Source of the DNA: Synchiropus splendidus
Lineage: Eukaryota > Chordata > Actinopteri > Syngnathiformes > Callionymidae
Direction: 5' to 3'
Assembly (NCBI RefSeq): GCF_027744825.2
Contig: NC_071348.1
Span: 3,875,063 to 3,939,062 of the forward strand
Length of the DNA: 64,000 nucleotides
Under the pieces are notes generated by a model. That model was not told the DNA's origin, did no database searches, and worked only from the letters and a program-made list of their open reading frames with translations. Within the stretch, counting starts at the first letter, position 1. Every line of letters begins with the position of its first letter. This document shows positions 35,879 through 46,690 of this stretch, piece by piece. The position numbers and the translations under genes are program-made.

Positions 35879-36985
35879 TCACGGCAGGTCAGAGAACGTC
35901 TTGCGACCCGGGGGACCCGTTTGTGTCTGCTCCTGATCCTTCCCCATCCCCTCGAACATCAGAATCCTGACGGAAGGAGCACAGCAGAACATGCTCGACT
36001 TATTCGATGACTTTTAATCAATATATTCTTAGCAATTGGCGTCATAGTTCAGGAAACTTTTTTTTTTTTTGAAGATAAAACTATTAGTCGATCTATAACC
36101 TTGGATCAGCTCCACAGTTAAATTGGTGTTGCATTAAAGGTAGGTATTGATCGTGCTGGTCAGACACTTTTTACAGTCATCTCGGGGATGAGGACTTGAA
36201 GTTGACGTGCCAGACAGGCGGTCTGTTTATCTTACCACATTGTTCTCCATTTTTCAGGCTGTGTGTGTCGCCGTGGCAACTTCAACAACCATCAAAAGGA
36301 GCCGCCGGCCCCAGTCTGGACTCACAGTTTAAGAATTGCGTTCCTCTTCCCCAGCATCATCTTCAGGAAGTCTGTGTAGCCGAAGGTGTCCTTCGTCGTG
36401 CCTCCGCACACTTCCGTCATCATCTTCTTCAGCTCCAGGTGAGTCTTGGCCAGTCCCAGTTTCTCCAGCATCCGCTTCAGCCCCATCATGTCTAGCAAGT
36501 CAGTAGCAGCAGTAGCAACCAGCCACTCGACGTAACACTGCAACACTGACATCAGAGCACTCACTCACCGATGTCTCCTTTGTCGTTGTGGTCAAACTCC
36601 ATGTATTTCTCTACAACAGACAGAGCGTGAGTCACTTCAATGACTCACAGTGCTTTAAGTGAGTCTCACTTTTAAACATCTCCAGCTTGGAGCAAAGGTC
36701 TTCCTCTTCTGCATACTGTGGGTCCGACAGAAATGCCTGACAACAAGATGATAAGCACAGCGCAGCATGGTTTTATGACTGAAAAGCAGCTCACCTCATT
36801 GATGGCGTTGAGTTTTTCTTCCTGTTGAGACTTCAGGAGGCCGAAAGCTTTCCCACCTGTCAGAGCAGACCAGCCTCAGTGACAAAACTCAGCCCACTTT
36901 AAATCCTCTTACTGAGACATCACTTCTGCTCGGAGAATGTTAGTACAAGACACGAGTGGAACGCACCTTGAGCCCTGTTGTCCAT
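35879..36985 (-). CDS. aif1: Allograft inflammatory factor 1 (Iba1), EF-hand actin-bundling protein
   Basis: Six exons (36985-36967, 36856-36795, 36736-36670, 36610-36569, 36491-36326, 35966-35879) give 147 codons plus stop, the same length as human AIF1. [20 protein letters not shown] and KLEMFKKKYMEFD match the family. The first EF-hand loop begins DHNDKGDID, followed by [19 protein letters not shown]. The last exon restores the Pro-rich tail ending [12 protein letters not shown] (human ends ISELP). Without it the protein would seem to stop after RNAILKL, because an in-frame stop follows the donor. AIF1 is a macrophage/microglia cytosolic protein that binds Ca2+ and bundles F-actin with L-plastin. 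Length and MHC-type neighbours favour aif1 over aif1l. The first exon holds only six full codons. Confidence 0.95.
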
Positions 36986-37638
36986 TTGTGACCGCACCAG
37001 TGAGCGCGACGCTGAAAGTCCAGTGGCGCTTCTGCAAAACTGAACAGGAAGTGAAGCAAGAAGTTTCGTTTCTATATCTGCTGTGTTCCTGTCTACAGCA
37101 CAGACACGAGGGCAAGTCGAGCCTTCCTGAGGTTTCTCATTTCACACCACCATTTCAACTCAGTCAAGACTGAATATATATATTTTTTCTTTTTCTCAGA
37201 AATGACGCCATAAACGTTGTGGGTCAGGTATAGTGTAGATGTGGAACTTAAGTTAGTACTTCGTGAATTAGAAAAACTCTTTGATGTCAATTTGTTGAGT
37301 AACAAAAATGAAATCCAATAATACGATTAAGCGTGTCGACGATGTAGTACGTATTTACTCCCTCAGGAGGGCGCCGTTTCTCACCTAATGAGGGATTGCA
37401 TTTAAACGACGTAATGAGTTTGTTTTTCCGTAAGTTCTTTGGAATTCGGAGTCAAAGTTCGCCATTGTACGCACCGATAACACCGATGAACGTCGAGGGT
37501 TGATAAACAACACAGTGAAAGGGACTGTTTTGTGTCTACTCAAATGTTCATGTCGATCGATGGGTGGTTAAGAATTATGAATAATTGAGACCTTGGCATC
37601 AATAACAAGCAGAGAACCTGTTATGAGTGAATCCTTTC

Positions 37639-37644
37639 TTTATT
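37639..37644 (-). terminator. cyp21a2: Poly(A) signal of cyp21a2
   Basis: AATAAA on the minus strand 35 bp past the cyp21a2 stop. Confidence 0.6.
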
Positions 37645-37678
37645 TACACCCACAGATCCGGTCAAGTCATTGTCGGCT

Positions 37679-40600
37679 TTAAGAGTCCTCTGGTCTCAGG
37701 AGCGCTCGGACACGGTAGGGCTGGATTTTGAGCACTACAGTGGCCACTCCTGTCAGGTCTGGCAGCGCGCCCTCCTCCTCGGGGACGAACTGGAAGTCTC
37801 TCAGCAGGTGGGCAGTGAACAGAAAGAGCTCCATTTTGGCGACGGTCTCCCCCAGGCAGAGTCGAGCCCCCCCACCGAACGGGACCAGAGAGCGGACCGA
37901 GCCGCCTCCGTCCTCCAGAAAACGTTCTGAAACAGAGACGCGTTGAAGGGAAAAAAACGAAATCTAAACCTTCAGCTCGCACCTTCAGCTTTACCTGGTT
38001 TAAAACTGTATGGGTCGTCCCAAGTCGCCGGGTCATGGTGCGCTCCGAATAGATTTGGGATGATGACTGTGTTTCTGGGGATGAAATGACCTGCAAGACT
38101 AAAATAAGAACAGGTGTGATTCGATTAAAACTGGTCTGATTTAAATCGATCCAGTTTCTATAGTGGGAGATGTGATCCATGGCTGGCTGGATGGTAGGAA
38201 AAGCCGGTGTTATTTTGCAACCGACCTGCTGTCTCTGATGGCTCGGTGCGGAACAGCCAGCGGGGCGACGGGCCTCAGACGCAGCACCTCGCTGATGAGG
38301 GCCCTCAGGACAGGAAGCCTGTGTCTCTCGCTGTATTTGGGGTAACGCCCCTCCGAGACGGAGCGGAGCTCTTCGTACACCATGGTCTGCACCTGAGGGT
38401 CAGTTCATAAAAACATTGACTTGGGCGTCCGTGGGAGTCTGTCGTACAAGTCACCGGTGGAACCTTCCTCTGGTCTGTGCAGGATGTAGGCTACCGTCCA
38501 GTTGAGCCAGGCCGCCGTCGTCTCGGTACCCCCGATCAGAAGGTCCACGGTGGCCATGTGAACGTGTGTGTGGGTCAGCAGCTGACGGGAAACATACACC
38601 AGTGAAGATGACATTTTCCAACTGTCCGAGTCGAACAATTACCACGTCGGTTTGAGCGCTCTGAAGTTTGTCCAGGCCTTGGAGGAAGTAGTTTGTGATG
38701 GTGTCCTCACACTTCTTCTGATCTGCCTGTCAAAGCAGAGTTCTCGTTGGCTTGGTTCAGATGCCTTCTTCAGTGGTTGGTGCTCACCTTGTAGCAGCTG
38801 AGGTGCTTCGCTATGATCTGATCTCTTCTGGCCACTTCCCTCAGCAGCCGGGCGAACACTGGGTTCGGACATTTCTTCAGTAAAAGATGAGAAAGCAGCT
38901 CTAGTGTTCAGTCATTCGGGTCAATGAATGATGGAGACTGACTCTGAGGAGGGGGAACAAGTCCAGGGCTGAGATCCAGCTGGAGCCCCACAGATCCACA
39001 ATCTCATTCAGGCAGCTGTGTAGCTGTTGTAGCTCACTGGAGCTCTTGTCGTACTGTCAAAATCAGAGTTTGTAGTTTGGTGAGACACACACTCCGACCC
39101 TATGTTCGCACTCTGTCAATGCACCTATGTAACGGCCGCTATAAAGAGCATCATTGATCTGGCCGAGCATAAACATCCCGCCAGGCGACCGCCATCACAC
39201 CTTTTTTTCCCGCTCTTTCATGTCTGCTGAGGCAGTGAAAGATACTCACTTGTTTTCCAAACGCCAAAGTGGTGATGACGTTGCTGGCTGCCACCGTGAA
39301 GTCCTCTGATAGGTCAACAGAGTGACCCTGGTAGTCCTCCAAGACCTGGTGACCCAAAATACGTGTTGGGAAGTAACAAAACTCAACAACTGTGTGTTTT
39401 TGCTTTCAATGACAAGTCAGTTATTGTCAAGGCTTCAAATAGAAAAGGTCCATATTCTGGAAGGGGTCTGGTCGCAGAGCCTCTTGATGTTCCTCTTTGC
39501 GCAAAGTCCTCCACAGTCCAACAAGTTGTTCCAGGGTCAGCTGTGAGATACAGTGTCCATCCAGGTGGACATGTCAGGAACACCTGCTGAAGGCTTCTCT
39601 TGAAGTCAGACCTTCTCACCTTATGAAGGAAACAAGCTGTGGCCACTGGTCTCTTGTTCTTTTCGGTCCCTGCCGTTTCGACTAAGCCCAACTCTTCCTG
39701 CACCACACTGTCCCCTCTCTAGTCTGTCCTTGAGCTCTTTCACCTTGTCTCCAACCTGGACGGAACAGTCCACTCTTTCCGGCCTGAGAACCTCTGTCTC
39801 AGACTAAGATGAGCTCAGCTTTTCACCCTTTCTGAAGGGGCGGAATGAAAATCGTCTCCTTCTCCATGAACAGTTTTAAATGCTCAGTCAGTGAAGCTGA
39901 TTTCAGTTTTGGTCTCGTACCTTTCGCAGATGCGCTGCCTGTGTCTCGATCACCTGGTGCAGCGATTGCTGACAGCTGCGCTGCAAGGCGCTGTGCACCA
40001 GACGACGATGCGCTCGCCACTCTTTGTTGTAGTCACCCAGAGAGATGGAGCGTCCTCCACCGGACACAATGTCACCTGCAGCAGGTGAGTTACAGACTTC
40101 CCATTAAACAACTCCCTTAAGCAGCTGGAAACCCAACCGTTTCACACCTGTGTATGAAATGGGTCGCCCCGCAAAGTCGGACCATTTCTTCACCAAAGCT
40201 TCTTTGATCACTTCAGCGCTGCTGAGGACCACCAAGTCTGAAAGTAGTCAGATTTCAGGGTGAAAGGTTTTGCTTTTCAAAGTTTCATTATATTCAATCA
40301 CATCATTTTTTCTGTTTTCTTGTAAAAGTTTTTTTTTTTAAATCAAAGCTGTTAAGGACTCAACTGACTCAAATTGAGCTAAAAAAGGATCAATTTAAAC
40401 TTTGTTTAATACATTTTGTTTCACCATTATTTCTTTCCATCTCCAGGGTTATTTTTGTTTCTTTTTTATTTGATTCAGTACTTTTCCTTTTGCTCCAAAC
40501 CTTCTTCTTCCTCTTTTATTTAAATGTTTTATTGATGCATTTTGATTTTTTCAGTTTAAATATTTGTTCCGTCACTTCATTTCTAATTACAAACTTTTTT

Positions 40601-41114
40601 TTTTATTAAAACTTTTTTTACTGTTTACAATGAAAAATGTTTATTTTTTATGAAACATTTTTTTCCGATTTGTGATGAAAAACGTTTGACCGTGATTTAG
40701 CTCCATAGCTTCTGATGAGAGCGTTGCGCTCTGGAGAAACATCAATCAACGTTACTTGTGTTTCCGCATCTGAGCTGGTAGATATCTCCGTAGCGCCGAG
40801 CCAGGTTGGTCAGGTGGCGTGGTAGGTGCTCATGCGTCATCTCCAACATGTTCCCGATAATAAAGCGAGCAGGAGGACCAGGCAGCGACAGCGTAGACTG
40901 GCCAGAGAAGAAGTGACAGAGATGCTGCCAAGAGCTAGTCTCTACTAGAGAAAAAGACGCAAGTCAGGACCAGTGAGACAAGGGAGAATATTCCAGAAGA
41001 CAAACCTGGTGTCTGGCCTCCGTCGTCTTGCGCGGCTCTGTGAAAGTATTTAGCAGTCAGCAGCAGCAGCAAAACAAGAAGCAGAAGTCCAAACCCCAGC
41101 TGTAAAACATCCAT
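37679..41114 (-). CDS. cyp21a2: Steroid 21-hydroxylase, cytochrome P450 21
   Basis: Twelve exons (41114-41006, 40944-40756, 40237-40148, 40075-39921, 39345-39250, 39053-38943, 38874-38788, 38726-38643, 38581-38468, 38392-38226, 38098-37995, 37926-37679) give 517 codons plus stop. Features are an ER membrane anchor (a Leu-rich run of about 20 residues after MDVLQ), a Pro-rich hinge (LPGPP), [11 protein letters not shown] as in human CYP21, the I-helix GGTETT (about residues 324-329), the K-helix EVLR (380-383) and the haem loop [10 protein letters not shown] with the ligand Cys near residue 459. It converts progesterone and 17-hydroxyprogesterone to 11-deoxycorticosteroids in interrenal/adrenal cells. 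One junction is odd: exon 38581-38468 is followed by GAAGGT instead of a GT donor, so splicing there is uncertain. The human gene has ten exons. Confidence 0.93.
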
Positions 41115-41298
41115 TGCGGCTGCCTCTCGTGAAAGAGCCGCTCATCTGACAACTAGTCCCATTTATTGTCGTTGAACCAGCCCATCAAGGCTGAGAAAAT
41201 ATTTTGTCTGAAAGTTAACAAATGGTCAGAGGCTGCTTGATAAACAGATGGGTGCTGAAGGTCACATAAGAGCAGAGAGGCGCTGTCTTAAAGCCACA

Positions 41299-41304
41299 TT
41301 TAAT
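41299..41304 (-). terminator. Probable poly(A) signal (ATTAAA) of the tenascin gene
   Basis: ATTAAA on the minus strand about 190 bp past the tenascin stop and about 185 bp upstream of the cyp21a2 start, so the two genes are tightly packed in tandem. Confidence 0.4.
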
Positions 41305-41495
41305 TCAGAGAGAGTGACACAGTGCACATTTCATTATTGCAGTATTAGTGAAGTGGCAGACGTTCGGACGAAGGTGTGGAGAACAGGTGTTGCTCTGAAG
41401 AAAAGACTTCTCTAGACAAGAGTACAGAAACATGCAGCATCTTCGGGGGTTCTCTGGAGTTTGGAGATGTGAGTGTCCGGACTGCTCATTGAAGT

Positions 41496-44400
41496 TCAGC
41501 CGAGTGTGGCAGGAGAGAATCTGGATGGCCTGAACTTCATCTCAGTGAAGGGGATGGATGAATCTTTGCCTTTCCAGTCGATCCAGACCACTCCCTGCAT
41601 CACAACAAAAATGGAGACTTGGTTAATAAGACATTTGCTCCGACCAGTCTGGGATGTTGCCGGGAAGGTCGTGACAGCAAACATGAGTTCTGATGGGGAC
41701 ATGTTCCCCCCTCAGTGAGGGAACAGGCAGGCGATTGGTTGGTTCCAAGTGAAGTGGGTGGGAGTCTCAGGGCAGCTAGTGGTAGCTTGTGGAGGATTGG
41801 AATTCTCCACAAGCTACCACCTTTAAAAGCTTGAATCTTGTTAAAGTGACATTCTCAGCTACTTTGTAGAAAAAAAAACTTGTTTTTTTCACCTTTTGTG
41901 TGTCGAAACTGAGTCAGCGACTTGAGTCCGACTGAGTCGTACCTGATTGTCCACGTTGCTGCCATAAAGTCCGTTGAGGTTTGTTTTATAGCAGTTTTTG
42001 TACCACCATCCTCCCATGTACGCTCTAGCACAGTGGATTCCCAATGAGTCTGTGTCTTTGTCACGCGATGAAAACGGCCGTCCGTTGTGGTACCACATCG
42101 AGTCGCCTGACCAAGACAAAGGATGTTAAAGACCCAAGGGTTTCACAACTTGATAAGGTGGTCTGTCGTAACGCTGCACCTGCTGTCCCAGTGTATCCGG
42201 ACACCGTCAGGGTGTAGTACCTCTCTTCAGAGTCAACGGAGAAGTTGGCGTAGTGAGCGTGAGCGGTGTCATTTCCAGACCGCATGTCCACTCTCAGACT
42301 CACAGGCCCGATGTTGGTGAGGTTGTGCAGCAACTCGTTTCCTATTTATGGGGTGGGGGGGAATTGAATGAATGAAACTGTCTGTGGAGGCAATTCCACT
42401 CAGAACCATGAGAGCGTCAACTGTACCGAGCCAGAATTCTTCGCTGAGGTTTCCAAAGCCAGCACGGTATTCACTCCAGCTCCTGAAGAAGTCGGTCTTC
42501 CCATTCATTCTCCTTTGGAACACCTGGGCAACACATCGGATTGTCAGGGAGTGATGCGGCTGAACGTACCTCTCTAGAGTCGCCTTACCGTCCAGCCGCC
42601 CCCGTCTGTCTCCATGTCGCAGTACACCCTCACTGCTGGACCGTCTTTTCCCTGAGGGTAGACGTCTACCTCTCCGGACTGCAGGGCTCCGTTCAGAAGC
42701 TCCTGGGAGCAGTCCGTAGGGAATGGGAAGCGTACTTTCCCTTGAACACAGTGATCACATGACAGTCATCTTGATGATGTCGCCGCTGAGTCCCATGTTA
42801 AACTGGACTACCTGTGGTGAATTCTGTGGTGACGATGGATGTGTAGCGGCCGTCTCTCTCGCCTTGCACCAGGACGATGTAGCGCGACATGGGGATGAGC
42901 CCGGTCAGCGCGTATTCCGTCACGCTTGGTTCGAGGATCACCTCCTTCAATGATGCACTCATTTTAGATGGGAAACGCAGAAGGCTTTGGTGGGACCACT
43001 GACCTTGGCTTCCTCTCCAGCCACTTGGTAGATGATTCTGTAGCTGTGATACACCACGGTGGTAGTTCTCCAAACGATCAGCGCTGAGCGGGCTCCCACC
43101 TCGCTGGCTTTCACCACTGACACATCACAGTGAGACTCACATCATTACTCACACATCTCAAACTTCCATCATAGTTTGTGCCTTCTTTTCGACCGAGAGT
43201 TCAATGTGAGAAACGAATGTGGAAACTACCAAAAACTATTGTCTGTGACCTTTGCATGGCTGACTTTGACTCCTCTGATTTAAGGGCAAACTGAGGAGGA
43301 AATGCCTCGTGCTTCCTCGTCGAGGACTCACCATTAGCCGTTGTAAAAGTTGTCGACACGACCGCACTTTGAAGGCTGTCCTTCTGGCTCATGACTCTGA
43401 CGGTATACAGCGTTCCTCTCTGAAGGCCTTTGAGCTGGTGCTCGACCGTGTTTCCTGATAGCGTCACTGTCACGGTCACATTGGGACCTGTGGAAAAAAT
43501 AACAGGATTAGATGTTGTTCTAATGCTCCACGGTGATGTTGTGCCGTGGTCTATTCATGCTCACTCTTGGAGGACTCGTAGGTGATGATGAACCGGTCCA
43601 CCTTCCCCAGGCTGGGTGTCCACTGCAGCACTGCCTTGGTGTCTGTCACATTGACGGCCTGGAGATGGGTCGGGGGCGCAGGAACTACGACGACATCATG
43701 AGAGCCGTTTAGTGTCCAGTGAGAGAGGAGATTGTTGGAACATCACCTGTGGTAATGAGGGAAGCTAGGACGTCACTCTGGGCTCTGCCATGTGTCGACG
43801 TTACAGTGATGATGTAGGACGATCCAGCTGCCAACTTGGAGAGGACGGCGTAAGACTGAAGACTGCTGATGATCACGGTGCGCGTCTCCCCTGGTGGAAA
43901 GCAAAATATCAGCTAGATTAATACATTTAGTTTTAGGACTTCCAATCTAAATTGTCACTGGAGCCCGTTGACTGGCTGGTCTCCCCAGGCTGGAGAAATT
44001 GACTCTGAGTGAAGATGCCTGTCTCTTTCTCGAGAGTTTAATATGAATCTGTGACCAGTGTAGAGAAAGCACGAAGGTGCAGAAGTTGGAATGAGCTTGC
44101 TTAGCTTGACCAACCTGTGACTATGTGGGTGTACGTGACTCTGATTCCTGTGAACGTCCCCTTTGGTTTGGTCCAGGACACAGTGAGGGAAGAATCTGTG
44201 ACATTGCTGAAAACCATCTCTGTGGCCGGCTCCGGACCTGGAAGGCAAAGGCAAGATTCCGCATGAATAGTGATTCATACTTCTGCTTCGGAGTGTGGTC
44301 GCTGTCCTACCTGTAGTCGCAATAGATCTGTGGATCTTTGATCGCCTCTCCGCGGCATTTCCATATATAAAGATGACGTAGCGCGTGTTGGCGAGAAGAT

Positions 44401-46690
44401 TGCTGAACTCCACAGAACGCACGTTGCCGGGGACCACCATACTGATCCTCCTGGGGTCTGCTTTGGTTGTTGCGCTCACTGCTTTTTTGGTCGAGCTGCT
44501 GGTGTCTGTCTGAGCTTCAGTCTTGGTTTCCACTTCAAACTCCTCATGCTCATCCTCAAGACCCCCTGTCCTGGACTCCTTCCTGATTACGGTGAAGTTC
44601 TTGAACATCCCTTGTGGCGCCGACCATGTGACTGTGAAGCTGTAGCTGGAGATGTTATCGACCTTCACTGAACCTAACCCTGATCCGCCGGTCTTTTTGG
44701 TCACAGTTCCCTGTATATTTGTTTTGTCAATTCTCTCCTCTTCTGCCGTCGACGTAATGCTTTCTTTGACTTTGCTCTGAAGTTTCATTGTGCTTTTGTT
44801 GTTGGTGCTCTGAGCCACATTTTTCTCAGCAAACGATTGTCCACTTTCTTTTTTGATCGCTTTGGATCCAGGCGACTGGGTCACACTCTCCTCCGTCTGC
44901 GTGGCCTGATCCACGTCTTTTCCCGTCATGGTTTTGTTTGTTCCCGTCGCCTTAGTGAGACCGGTCACAATTTTACTTCCACCGCTTGTTTTCTTGGCAT
45001 CACTCAGTGTTAGATTGGCCTGGGGTTCATCTTTCAGATGGTCAGATTTGGGGTACGACTTGCTCACAGTTGCGTTCTTCAAACTTGTGATTTGGGGCAC
45101 CTTTTTAGGGGCATAGGTTGTCGTCTTGCCTTTGCGCGCGTCCTCTTCTTTTTGTGTGTCGTGCCCTGACCCTGTCTTTGTTGTGTTCCTTAAAATGGTT
45201 TTGTTCTCTGAAGTGTCTTGTTTTGTGGTCTTTCTCTCCATACTCGATTTAACCACGGTGGCATCCTTGGATTTGGTGTCAGTCTCTTTGGCGTCAGTGC
45301 TCTTCTTTTGATCCTTCTTCTCCTGCTCCACTTTGGTAGATTTTTCCTGCCCGGTGTTTTTGGCAGCACTGCTGTCTTTGGTTCCTTTCAGGGTTGTTGC
45401 TTCAGCTCTGCCTTTTTCTTTGGTCACTTCTGGGGAGCAGCCAACAAAATAAGTGGCTGAAACTAAAAAAAAAAAACATGTTACTTACTTTTACTGCAGT
45501 CTGCTCCTGGCTTACACTTGCTACAGTCATGACCCTGGAATCCCTGGCGACAGATGCACCTCCCCTTCTCACACTCTCCATTCCCACCGCAATCATTTGG
45601 GCAAGTTACGGAGCATGAACCTGAGGAGACATGGGAAAATGGTTATCATGAAAAAGCAGGGAGGAACGGACATACATTTCTCCTTAAAAGAGGCCATCTC
45701 TCTCTCCAGACGAGCCACGCGATCTTTCAGCGCCGACATCTCTGCGTCGCAGTTCCCGGAACATCCACCGGGCATCACACTGATCTTGTGTGTCATCACC
45801 AGAGGAGAGCCGGGTTTTATCGTCACTTCCTGCTCCTTAGATTTGCTCGACTCGCAGTCAACTGCAATGACCACCTTAATTGGTTGCGCAGGAGGAGAGT
45901 TAGCTTTGGCAACAGCTGAGGAGTTAGTGGAGGCCTGCTCTTTGTCTGCGGTGGCAGAGGGAGCTGCTTTCACTGGTGTGGACGCAGTTGGGGTTACCGT
46001 AGGTGCTGGCTTGTCTTTGGAAGTTTTGGCCTCGACGGGTTTTGCAACAGCAGTCTGATTGACAGAAGACGTGGGCTTGCTTTTGGGGGTTTTACCGCTC
46101 GTGGCTGGAGCAGACTTGGCGGGTGTTGACTGAGCGCTTTGAGCCGGAGAGGTGGCCGGCTTCTGTTTGGCAGTCGTCCCATCGCTGGGGGAAGGCGCTT
46201 TCACAGCCGCAGTTTGGTTGACCAGAGGTTGCAATTTGGGGGTTTTAGACGCAGACTTTGCGGATGCTGACTGGACCGTGGAAATGTTTGCTCGCTTGTC
46301 TTTAACTGCTTTGGCCTCACTGGCTTGTGGAGCTTTTGCTGCGACCGTCTGATTAACAGAGACAACTTGCTTCTCTTTCTTGGCCACCGCCGGAATAGCT
46401 GTAGTTGACTTCACCTGCGGAGGCGGCGTAGCTCGGATGGCTGTCTGCTCAAGCTTGACTTTAACCGGCGCTTTTTGAGTGGCAGGTGGAGGCGGTGGAG
46501 CTGTTGAGGCAATGGGTTTTAAGGTTGGTTTGATGGACGGTTTGGCTGGAGCAGAGCTGATTTTGGGTTTTGAGAGGGTGAGGATGACGTTGGGTTTGGT
46601 CAGGTCACTTCCTGTTGAGTTTCTCTTCTCACTGGTTTGAGAGGAGGCAAGAGGGGTGAGGAGAAGAAGTAACCCTAAAGTCAACAGCAT
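41496..46690 (-). CDS. tnxb: Tenascin-X-like extracellular matrix glycoprotein
   Basis: Fourteen coding exons (46690-45676, 45620-45489, 45456-44311, 44237-44115, 43890-43747, 43684-43565, 43487-43332, 43116-43004, 42944-42812, 42740-42589, 42523-42427, 42341-42180, 42106-41943, 41594-41496) give 1,251 codons plus stop. In order: signal peptide ([17 protein letters not shown]), about 270 residues of Pro/Ala/Lys/Thr-rich sequence, a short heptad coil ([20 protein letters not shown]) for trimerisation, one EGF repeat ([20 protein letters not shown]), about 260 Lys/Thr/Ser-rich residues, four fibronectin III domains, and a complete fibrinogen-like globe (DGGGWT, then [10 protein letters not shown] and [15 protein letters not shown]). 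Tenascins modulate cell-matrix adhesion. I call it tnxb because it abuts cyp21a2, as in mammals. The ATG exon begins at an acceptor near 46764, so a 5' UTR exon lies upstream. Confidence 0.9.
41779..41820. repeat. Near-perfect inverted repeat (hairpin) in the last tnxb intron
   Basis: Arms 41779-41794 (GTGGTAGCTTGTGGAG) and 41805-41820 are exact reverse complements. The 10-nt spacer can itself pair except for two bases (one G.T), so a stem of about 20 bp with a 2-nt loop is possible. It lies inside the 348-bp intron before the terminal tenascin exon. Confidence 0.9.

Noticed and set aside
36322..36564. aif1 ending at RNAILKL with the stop just after
   Set aside because: A GTGAGT donor lies inside that codon context, and a further exon (35966-35879) restores the family tail and the usual 147-residue length.
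37662..38180. 172-codon minus-strand frame over the cyp21a2 3' end
   Set aside because: The P450 frame with the haem loop is a different one and stops at TAA 37681-37679.
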